Assembly: GCF_002968015.1 (NCBI RefSeq)
Contig: NZ_PUIP01000024.1
Span: 23,125 to 87,124 of the forward strand
Direction of reading: 5' to 3'
DNA from: Massilia phosphatilytica
GTDB lineage: Bacteria; Pseudomonadota; Gammaproteobacteria; Burkholderiales; Burkholderiaceae_D
Length of the DNA stretch: 64,000 nt
Below the pieces are notes generated by a model that saw only the letters and a program-made list of their open reading frames with translations, was not told the DNA's origin and ran no database searches. This document shows, piece after piece, positions 8,674-15,528 of the stretch. The position numbers were made by a program, and so were the translations under genes. Position 1 is the first letter of the stretch. Every line of letters begins with the position of its first letter.

Positions 8674-9058
8674 GGGTTCTCCTGAAATCACACACTTCTT
8701 TTTGGTCAGCGGTCCGGATGGCGGGCCGCTCCTTTTTTTTGCTGCGGGGTCATGAAGCCGATGAACCTTAGCAGCAAGTTGACGTTTTGAATAGGCAATC
8801 TTCATGCCACGTGGTAAGCGGCGGATTTGCGTGCGTTGCGGCGTTTTGCGGTGTCCGCGACTGTCCGGACGGTGTCCGCAAGGTGTCCGCAAAACAGGAG
8901 CCGGACACCTCGCATCTGCATGTGTCATTACGCCCCGATGCAACACGACATTACTGATTGATTACGCGTGAGAATTCGTGCATTTGTATAGTTAAGCACC
9001 GTGTATATTGCGACGGCAACGTTTGCATGTCACATTTGCACACAAAAACAAGGAATCC
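8674..9058. promoter_or_regulatory. 385-bp divergent intergenic region with GGTGTCCGC repeats
   Basis: No gene is supported here. The 9-mer GGTGTCCGC occurs at 8850-8858, 8871-8879 and 8882-8890, and its inverted core CGGACACC at 8902-8909. A palindrome GTCCGGAC is at 8863-8870. A tight cluster like this between two divergent genes looks like a multi-site operator. AAAAAAAAGGAGC (minus strand, about 8729-8741) lies too far from the TldD start to be its ribosome site. Confidence 0.5.
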
Positions 9059-10600
9059 ATGAAGACCGTTCGCCTTGCAGCGGCCGCCGCGATCGCGCTG
9101 GCCAGTTGCACGCTCCAGGCCCAGGAAGCCAGCCAGGCCACCGCCCCGCCGACCGCCGCGCCCGCGGTGTCGCCTGCCGTCGAGAACTCGGTCGTCAAGA
9201 TCTTCAGCACCCTGCGCGGGCCGGACCCGTTCAAGCCCTGGACCAAGGCCACGCCACAGGACGTCACGGGATCGGGCGTGGTCATCGAGGGCAAGCGCAT
9301 CCTCACCAATGCCCACGTCGTCGGTTACGCGAGCCAGGTGCAGGTGCAGGCCAGCCAGGACGGCGACAAGGTCGGCGCCACCGTCGTGGCGATCGCGCGC
9401 GGCATGGACCTCGCCCTCCTGAAGCTGGACGATGAATCGTTCTTCGACAAGCACCACCCGGTCAAGCGCACGAGCGTCCTGCCGGACGTGCGCGAAGCCG
9501 TGATGGCCTATGGCTATCCGGTGGGCGGCACGTCGCTGTCCATCACCAAGGGCATCGTCTCGCGCGTCGAATTCGTCCCCTACGGCTACGGCAGCGCGGG
9601 CCTGCGCGTGCAGATCGACGCGCCCATCAACCCCGGCAACAGCGGCGGCCCGGTGATCGACGGCGACAAGATGGTCGGCCTCGCGTTCTCGGTGGCGGCG
9701 AACGCCCAGAACATCGGCTACGTGATCCCGAACGAGGAAGTGGAACTGTTCCTGCGCGACGTGGCCGACGGCCGCTACGACGGCAAGCCGCTGCTGCTGG
9801 ACGACATCCAGACGCTGGAGAACCCCGTCCTGCGCCAGTACCTTAAGCTCGACAAGTCGGTCGACGGCGTCGTCGTGCACCGTCCGTACCGCAGCGATGC
9901 CGCGTATCCGCTGAAGGAATGGGACGTCATCACGCGCATCGGCGAGCACCCGATCGACGACCAGGGCATGGTGCGCCTGGGCCCCAACCTGCGCGTGCGC
10001 TTCCAGTACCGCGTGCAGCAGGTCGCGAAGAACGGCAAGGTACCGCTGACCATCATCCGTGACGGCAAGACCATGCAGGTGCAGGTGCCCGTGAGCGGCC
10101 CGCGTTCCCTGCTGATCCCGGCGCTGGACGGCGCCTACCCGTCGTACTTCGTGTACGGCCCGATCGTGTTCTCGCGCGCCACGGCCGACTACCTGTCCTT
10201 CATCAGCAACAACGCGCAGCTGCTGAACGCCTACAGCTTCAACGCCAGCCCGCTCGTGACGCGCCGCGGCGACGAGCCGGACGCGCAGCGCGAAGAACTC
10301 GTCGTCATCAGCTCGCCGTTCTTCCCGCACAAGCTCGTGAGGGGCTACAGCAACCGCTTCGGGTCCGTCGTCGACTCCATCAACGGCGTGAAGGTAGCCA
10401 GCCTGCGCCACCTGGTGGCCCTGCTGCGCGACCTGAAGGACGACCTCGTCGTGCTGCGCTTCGACCAACGCCTCGGCGAGACGATGGTCCTGCCGCGCCA
10501 GGCGATGGTCGACGCGACCGAGGGCGTCCTGCAGGACAACGGCATCCGTTCACAAGGTTCGCAAGACATGCTGGACGTCTGGAACGGCAAGAAGAATTGA
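9059..10600 (+). CDS. HtrA/Deg-like serine protease with PDZ regions
   Basis: 513 aa. The trypsin-like triad is visible: H86 (LTNAHVVG), D117 (MDLALLKLD) and S195 (NPGNSGGPV). PDZ-like segments follow at about 260-355 (GVVVHRPYRSDAAYPLKEWD) and again near the C-terminus (VDSINGVKVASLRHLV). The segment YPSYFVYGPIVFSRATADYL resembles plant DEG9-type proteases more than bacterial DegP. The N-terminus is a signal peptide with a possible lipobox LASC at residues 14-17, so it may be a lipoprotein; cleavage at AQA is the alternative. An AAGGAA precedes ATG 9059. The following gene is translationally coupled. Expected role: periplasmic quality-control proteolysis. Confidence 0.9.
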   Translation: MKTVRLAAAAAIALASCTLQAQEASQATAPPTAAPAVSPAVENSVVKIFSTLRGPDPFKPWTKATPQDVTGSGVVIEGKRILTNAHVVGYASQVQVQASQDGDKVGATVVAIARGMDLALLKLDDESFFDKHHPVKRTSVLPDVREAVMAYGYPVGGTSLSITKGIVSRVEFVPYGYGSAGLRVQIDAPINPGNSGGPVIDGDKMVGLAFSVAANAQNIGYVIPNEEVELFLRDVADGRYDGKPLLLDDIQTLENPVLRQYLKLDKSVDGVVVHRPYRSDAAYPLKEWDVITRIGEHPIDDQGMVRLGPNLRVRFQYRVQQVAKNGKVPLTIIRDGKTMQVQVPVSGPRSLLIPALDGAYPSYFVYGPIVFSRATADYLSFISNNAQLLNAYSFNASPLVTRRGDEPDAQREELVVISSPFFPHKLVRGYSNRFGSVVDSINGVKVASLRHLVALLRDLKDDLVVLRFDQRLGETMVLPRQAMVDATEGVLQDNGIRSQGSQDMLDVWNGKKN

Positions 10601-11520
10601 TGGTGCGTGCGTTTTCGTTGCGCCGCGCCGCGTTGGGCGCGGCCGTGCTGTCGGCCTGCGCGTCCGTCCCGTGCCTCGGCGCGGGCGCCCAGCCCCTGCC
10701 GACGCCGGCCCAGCTGACCGCGCTTGCGTTTCCCGGCTGGAGCGAGAGCACGGCCGGCCGCGTGCACAGCGCGACCTTGCCGCCGCTGCCCGGCACGGGG
10801 CACGGCATCTACGCCGGCTGGACCGTGGGCACGAACCGCGTCATCGTCGAACCGAAACTGGTGCTGCGCACGGACCCCACGCACCTGACGCTCGTCGCGG
10901 GCCTCGTGCCGGCCGGGGACGACGGCCGGGCCAACGTCACCCACGCGACCCCGCTGGCGCTGGCCGCTTACCAGTTCGAGCAGCATGGCGGCACGTGGGG
11001 TGTCAGCGGTCGCCAGGGCATCTTCGCGCTGCGCGGCTTTTCAGGCGGCGCCGCCGTGCGCGACGTCGCGCTGGCCGCGCGCCGCTCGGGCGTGGCCCTG
11101 GAATACGGCAGCTGCTGGCAGGGTTACTGCGGCACCTGGCTCGCCGTGTACGAAGTGGGCCGCGATGCCGTCCGGCGCGAACCGGCCGTGGAACTGGCGC
11201 TGTCCGGCATCAACGTCGACAGCGCGGCGGATTGCCAGCGCCGCCTGGCGCCGCTCGTGAAGCCGCACGCGCAGGACCACATCGCCCGCGACGACGGCGG
11301 CACACCGGACTCGCACGACTGCTATGCGATCGAGAGCAGCTGGGCCATCGATGCGACGCACGAGCAACCGGGGGACCTGACCGTCCGCTACCAGGGCGCG
11401 ATCAGCCGCGCGGAGTCGTACGCGGGGCCGCCGGCCGCGATCGACCAGCGGCAGGTGCTCCGCTATGGCAACGGCAAGTACCGCGCGATATCCGGGTTCT
11501 CGCCGGTGCCGGCGATCTGA
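10600..11520 (+). CDS. exported protein of unknown function, probable lipoprotein
   Basis: 306 aa. I do not recognise the family. ATG 10600 overlaps the stop of the protease gene (TGATG), so the two are co-translated. The N-terminus is an Arg-rich signal (MVRAFSLRRAALGAAVLSAC) with a possible lipobox LSAC ending at C20. The mature part has several Cys (CWQGYC near 175, plus others near 215 and 245), which suggests disulfides in the periplasm. The coupling suggests a partner, regulator or substrate of the Deg-like protease, but nothing in the sequence proves this. Confidence 0.75.
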   Translation: MVRAFSLRRAALGAAVLSACASVPCLGAGAQPLPTPAQLTALAFPGWSESTAGRVHSATLPPLPGTGHGIYAGWTVGTNRVIVEPKLVLRTDPTHLTLVAGLVPAGDDGRANVTHATPLALAAYQFEQHGGTWGVSGRQGIFALRGFSGGAAVRDVALAARRSGVALEYGSCWQGYCGTWLAVYEVGRDAVRREPAVELALSGINVDSAADCQRRLAPLVKPHAQDHIARDDGGTPDSHDCYAIESSWAIDATHEQPGDLTVRYQGAISRAESYAGPPAAIDQRQVLRYGNGKYRAISGFSPVPAI

Positions 11521-11521
11521 A

Positions 11522-13150
11522 TCATGGTGCGGGCTTTTTCACCGGCGTGAAATTCAGGTCCTGGAAGTCGTAGCTGAAATCCGTCTCCGTGGTGATGGGC
11601 TGCATCCGCATGCGCTCGATGCTGCCGTCCGGATTCAGTGCGAACGTCACGTACGCATCCGCGTTGAAGTTGCGCTCCTTCCAGCGCACGATGAACGTGT
11701 CGTGCTGGTAGTGTTCCAGTTCGCCCGTCAGGTCGGGCGTGCGCGACATCGTCAGGATCTGCCGGTTGCCCTCGTGCCTGATCGTCGCGCTGCCGTACCA
11801 CGGATCCTGATACTCGCCGTCGTACGCGGTGCGCGCCAGCGACGGATGCGACTTCGCCGCGCGCGCGGCGTTCGCCTGTTTGAGGCGCGCCAGTTCCTTC
11901 GCGTGGTTCTCGTCCTCGACGGCCTTCACGGTGCCGATCCAGTCGGTCGTGGCCGACGGATCCAGCATGCGGTCGAGCAGCTGGTACTGCAGCGCGTTCA
12001 AGGAACCACCGCTTTCCGCATTGGTGAGGATGGCGATGCCCAGCTTCGCTTCCGGCACCAGCACCACCTTCGAATAAAAGCCCTGCAGCGCGCCGCTGTG
12101 CAGCGCGACCAGCCTGCCCTGCCAGTCCCGCAGCTGGAAGCCCAGGCCGTAGGCGAGGAAGTTCGGGCGCGTGGCCGCCAGCCTGGGATCGGGCTCGCCG
12201 ATGCGCATCGGCGTCTGCGCCATCCACATCTCGCGCGCCTGCTTCGCGCTGTACAGGCGGATCTCTTTCCCGTTCGCGTCCGTGCCCACGCGGCCGCCGG
12301 CCAGCAGCACGTTCATCCAGCGCGCGATGTCCTCGGCATTCGTATTGATGCCGACGGCGCCCACCGCGTTCGGCGCCGGCATCGACTTCACGGCCGCGAT
12401 CTTGTCGCCCGTCTTGCTGTGGGCGTTCGCCACGTCCGGGTTGCCCGCGTTCTCCGCCAGGCTGGTCGTCGTCGCCGTCATGCCCGCCGGCGCGAGGATG
12501 CGTTCGTGGATCGTCTCGCCCCACGTCTTGCCCGACTTCGCCGCGACGATCCTGCCGGCCACGATGTACAGCAGGTTGTTGTACGCATAGGTGCTGCGCA
12601 GGCTCGTGGCGGGGCGGATGTAGCGCAGCTTGTGGATGATCTCGTCGGTCGGGACATCCGTCGCCGGCCACCACAGCAAATCGCCGGCGCCGAGCCCCAG
12701 GCCGCCGCGGTGCGTGACGAGGTCGCGCACCGTCAGCGCGTGCGTGACGTACGCGTCATACATCTGGAAGTCCGGCAGGTGCTTCGTCACCGGGTCGTCC
12801 CACGCGAGCTTGCCTTCATCGACCAGTGTCGCCAGCGCGGCCACCGTGAACGCCTTCGAGTTCGATGCGACCTCGAACAGCGTCTTGCCGCCGACCTTGT
12901 CCGGCGCACCCAGCTTGCGCACGCCGAAGCCCTGCGTGGCGACGACCTTGCCGTCCTTGACGATGGCGATCGCGATGCCGGGTACGTCGAACAGCTTCAT
13001 CGTGCGTTCGACGTCGGTGGCGAGGTGGGCGTTCAGGGAAGCGGTGGAGACATCCTGCGTGACGGCGGATGCGATGGGGGCGGTGGCGGGCGCCTGCGCC
13101 AGTGCGGCGCCGGAAAAAGCGAGCAGGATCGCTGCTGTGATGCGGGTCAT
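11522..13150 (-). CDS. serine hydrolase, beta-lactamase/S12 family
   Basis: 542 aa with a signal peptide (MTRITAAILLAFSGAALAQA). Class C/S12 motifs are present: SNSK at 96-99 (SxxK), YNN at 190-192 (YxN), and HSG in LVALHSGALQGF. The last 110 residues form the DUF3471-like C-terminal domain often seen on such hydrolases. Likely a periplasmic D-amino-peptidase or esterase rather than a true antibiotic-resistance enzyme; homologues of this length rarely confer resistance. It converges on the unknown lipoprotein gene with a 1-base gap and diverges from the TMEM165-like gene, sharing about 90 bases of upstream DNA. Confidence 0.88.
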   Translation of the reverse strand: MTRITAAILLAFSGAALAQAPATAPIASAVTQDVSTASLNAHLATDVERTMKLFDVPGIAIAIVKDGKVVATQGFGVRKLGAPDKVGGKTLFEVASNSKAFTVAALATLVDEGKLAWDDPVTKHLPDFQMYDAYVTHALTVRDLVTHRGGLGLGAGDLLWWPATDVPTDEIIHKLRYIRPATSLRSTYAYNNLLYIVAGRIVAAKSGKTWGETIHERILAPAGMTATTTSLAENAGNPDVANAHSKTGDKIAAVKSMPAPNAVGAVGINTNAEDIARWMNVLLAGGRVGTDANGKEIRLYSAKQAREMWMAQTPMRIGEPDPRLAATRPNFLAYGLGFQLRDWQGRLVALHSGALQGFYSKVVLVPEAKLGIAILTNAESGGSLNALQYQLLDRMLDPSATTDWIGTVKAVEDENHAKELARLKQANAARAAKSHPSLARTAYDGEYQDPWYGSATIRHEGNRQILTMSRTPDLTGELEHYQHDTFIVRWKERNFNADAYVTFALNPDGSIERMRMQPITTETDFSYDFQDLNFTPVKKPAP

Positions 13151-13227
13151 GGATTGCACTTCTGGATTCCTCGGATGGTGGAAGCGCGGGGCAGGATAGC
13201 ATGTTCGCGGCGGCGCCACACCTCTGC

Positions 13228-13233
13228 TATGAT
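13228..13233 (+). promoter_or_regulatory. -10 element (TATGAT) for the TMEM165-like gene
   Basis: TATGAT lies 9 bases before ATG 13243. A weak -35 (TTCGCG, 13204-13209) sits 18 bases upstream. If used, transcription would begin at or within a few bases of the start codon, giving a leaderless mRNA; no Shine-Dalgarno sequence is seen before the ATG. Confidence 0.4.
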
Positions 13234-13242
13234 CCGCCTTCC

Positions 13243-13833
13243 ATGGATGCCTTCCTCGTTTCCACCGGCATCGTCGCCCTCGCCGAAATCGGCGACAAGA
13301 CGCAGTTGCTGGCCTTCCTGCTCGCCGCGCGCTTCCGCCGTCCCTTGCCGATCGTCGCCGGCATCTTCGTCGCGACCATCGCCAACCACGCCTTCGCCGC
13401 CGCCGTCGGCGCGCTCGTGAGCCGGCTGCTCGGTCCCGACGTCATGCGCTGGGTGCTGGGCGTTGCCTTCCTCGGCATGGCGGCCTGGATCATGGTGCCG
13501 GACGACCTGGACGAGGACGAGACGCCGCTGGCGCGCTTCGGCGTTTTCCTGACCACCGTGCTCGCGTTCTTCGTCGCCGAGATGGGCGACAAGACACAGG
13601 TCGCGACTGTCGCCCTGGCGGCGCGCTACTCGTCCGCCGTGGCGGTGGTCGCCGGCACGACGCTCGGCATGATGCTCGCGAACGTGCCGGCCGTGTACTT
13701 CGGCGACCGCATCGCCGGCCGCCTCCATGCCGGCTCGTCGTCATTGAAGCTCGTGCACGGCCTGGCGGCGCTGGTCTTCGCCGTGCTGGGCATCGCCACG
13801 CTGTTCGGCGCGGGACGCAGCCTGGGCTTCTAA
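13243..13833 (+). CDS. TMEM165/GDT1 (UPF0016) family transporter
   Basis: 196 aa. Both signature motifs are present: EIGDKT at 15-20 and EMGDKT at 113-118, each within a membrane helix. About six membrane segments form two repeats of three, the family's usual plan. The family exports Mn2+ (or Ca2+) in exchange for protons; in bacteria MneA-type members protect from manganese. Some bacterial members are controlled by a yybP-ykoY riboswitch, but the space upstream is too short and no such element is seen. The stop overlaps the convergent PHP-like gene by 3 bases. Confidence 0.92.
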   Translation: MDAFLVSTGIVALAEIGDKTQLLAFLLAARFRRPLPIVAGIFVATIANHAFAAAVGALVSRLLGPDVMRWVLGVAFLGMAAWIMVPDDLDEDETPLARFGVFLTTVLAFFVAEMGDKTQVATVALAARYSSAVAVVAGTTLGMMLANVPAVYFGDRIAGRLHAGSSSLKLVHGLAALVFAVLGIATLFGAGRSLGF

Positions 13834-15431
13834 GGCTGCTGCGCGACCCACACCGGGGCTGACCACAGGATTTTGCCGTCATCCTGCGTCACCTTCGCAT
13901 AATAGAAATGCGCGCCCGGCGAAGGCGTCGCCGTGACGTCGGCCTTGTCAGACAGCTGGCTCACGTCGCCGTTGCGTCCCGGGACACCTTCGATGATCGC
14001 CACCGTCGCGACCTGCCGGCCCGTCGCACTGGCATAGGCGACCTGCAGCCGCAGCGCGCCCGTATTGTCGAAGCGTTCGCCCATCAGGTGGCCGTTCGCA
14101 GTGAGGACCACCTGCGCATCCTTGTCCATCGTCGCGAACACGCGGCGCGCATGCACGGCCTCGAGGAAGCTGGCGCGCGTGAGCGGCCCGCCGTTCGGGA
14201 TCAACACGGCGCTGCGGTTGCTGTACGACGCGCCCCAGTTGGCGCAGTGGTTGTCCTGGTTGCTGCTGAACGCCACGTGATACCCCGCTTCCAGCAGCTT
14301 GTTGCAGGCCAGCTCGAAATTGCTGCGCCGGGTTTCGCCCTCGTTCTCGCTGACGGAAAACGCGGAGCTGTTGACCACTTCGCACAAGGCCATGACGGCG
14401 TCGCCGTCTTGTGTGTACGCGAGCGGCGTGCCGTTCACGGTGAACTGGCCGGTGAGCGCCGGATGGTTGAACTGGCCGGTCAGGCCACGCCGGCGCATCA
14501 GGGCATAGAGCGCGGCATAGTCGCTCTTCACCGTCTCCGTGTCCGCGATCGGCTCGCCCTTCGCATTCTTCTCCCAGCCGAGCAGTTCGTCGCTGTCGAA
14601 GATGTTCAGGTGACCGCCGTTGCCGATCACGCCCCACTCCATGCCATACAGCGCGAGGAAGCCCGGGTTCGCCTCCGAATACGCACGCGCCGTTTGCAGG
14701 CCGGCCTGGTACCTGGCCCTGGCTTGCGCGGGATCGGCATCCGGGTTCGTGCCGTCCGAGCCGTCGTACATGTGGTTATGCTCCGAGACCATCAGGATGT
14801 CCAGGCCGTGCTTGCGCGCATAGGGATAGGCGGCGTCCGGACCGTAGGGCGCCGTCTGCGGGTCCTGCGCGCCATGGCAGTTGTCGACGGGGCCGCCGCC
14901 GTCGCTGTCGCGCGTCTGGCTGTGCAGGTTGCCGTAATAAACCGTGTACGGCAGCGCGCCCGGTGCCGGCGTGGCCATCGTCCGCGTGCCTCCGGTCGGC
15001 AGAGGCGCAAAGGCCGGCAGCGCGGGCGCCGGCACGCGGCCGACGGCGATGTCCCAAGCCTGGTCGGCCGACTCGTTGCCGCTGGCCGCATGCAGGCGCA
15101 CGCGATAGACGCCGGGTGCGGGCTGGCGGCCGGCGAGGTTGCCCGACCAGCGCACGGCCACGACACGCGGCCGTGCACCCAGCGCCAGCCGCCCTTGCCA
15201 TTGGGCGACGCGCCGGCCGGACGGCGCGACGAGCTCCAGGCGCCACGTCACGGGACGGCGTCGACGCAGGCCGGGATACTCGAACGCCAAGGTGAATGTG
15301 CGGGCTGCGCCGCGATACGGCGCGAGCAGGGTCGCATCGAACTCGCGGTGGTCGAGCGTGGCGGCGGCCGCAGTGTTGAACACGCCGGCCGCGGCCAGCA
15401 CCAGGGGGAGCGTTAGGATTGAGGTTTTCAT
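13830..15431 (-). CDS. CehA/McbA-like PHP-domain phosphoesterase, exported
   Basis: 533 aa with a signal peptide (MKTSILTLPLVLAAAGVF...AAAA). An Ig-like beta domain covers about 40-150. A PHP-type metallohydrolase follows, with metal-binding blocks YYGNLHSQTRDSDGG (near 180), LDILMVSEHNHMYDG (near 225) and GQFNHPALTG (near 330), then FSSNQDNHC near 400. Many CehA/McbA proteins are carbamate or phosphate-ester hydrolases; the true substrate here cannot be told. It has its own AT-rich promoter upstream (15484-15513). The ATG at 15431 follows a hairpin-forming inverted repeat. Confidence 0.8.
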   Translation of the reverse strand: MKTSILTLPLVLAAAGVFNTAAAATLDHREFDATLLAPYRGAARTFTLAFEYPGLRRRRPVTWRLELVAPSGRRVAQWQGRLALGARPRVVAVRWSGNLAGRQPAPGVYRVRLHAASGNESADQAWDIAVGRVPAPALPAFAPLPTGGTRTMATPAPGALPYTVYYGNLHSQTRDSDGGGPVDNCHGAQDPQTAPYGPDAAYPYARKHGLDILMVSEHNHMYDGSDGTNPDADPAQARARYQAGLQTARAYSEANPGFLALYGMEWGVIGNGGHLNIFDSDELLGWEKNAKGEPIADTETVKSDYAALYALMRRRGLTGQFNHPALTGQFTVNGTPLAYTQDGDAVMALCEVVNSSAFSVSENEGETRRSNFELACNKLLEAGYHVAFSSNQDNHCANWGASYSNRSAVLIPNGGPLTRASFLEAVHARRVFATMDKDAQVVLTANGHLMGERFDNTGALRLQVAYASATGRQVATVAIIEGVPGRNGDVSQLSDKADVTATPSPGAHFYYAKVTQDDGKILWSAPVWVAQQP

Positions 15432-15432
15432 G

Positions 15433-15453
15433 ATGCAATTTTTGCAATTGCAT
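15433..15453. promoter_or_regulatory. inverted repeat ATGCAA-N9-TTGCAT in the leader
   Basis: The repeat sits just upstream of the PHP-like gene's ATG, between promoter and start, and contains the perfect palindrome TGCAATTGCA (15443-15452). It could be an operator or an mRNA hairpin that masks the ribosome site. Confidence 0.35.
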
Positions 15454-15483
15454 GCATGTCGGCCTTGATCCACGGCTCATAAA

Positions 15484-15513
15484 ATTATCAATTAGATATT
15501 ATTTTATTGACAA
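15484..15513 (-). promoter_or_regulatory. sigma70-like promoter for the PHP-like gene
   Basis: Reading on the minus strand, TTGTCA (15513-15508), an 18-base AT-rich spacer, then GATAAT (15489-15484). The expected start is near 15477, giving a leader of about 45 bases. The AT-rich patch stands out from the GC-rich surroundings. Confidence 0.6.
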
Positions 15514-15528
15514 ACCTTATTGTCCCCT

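Noticed and set aside
8674..8946. N-terminal extension of the second TldD-like gene
   Set aside because: The frame is open upstream but Arg/Lys-rich and non-homologous to copy 1; the TAT signal and AGGAGA place the start at 8673.
13151..13242. Possible yybP-ykoY manganese riboswitch before the TMEM165-like gene
   Set aside because: The gap is only 92 bases and none of the expected conserved loops is seen.
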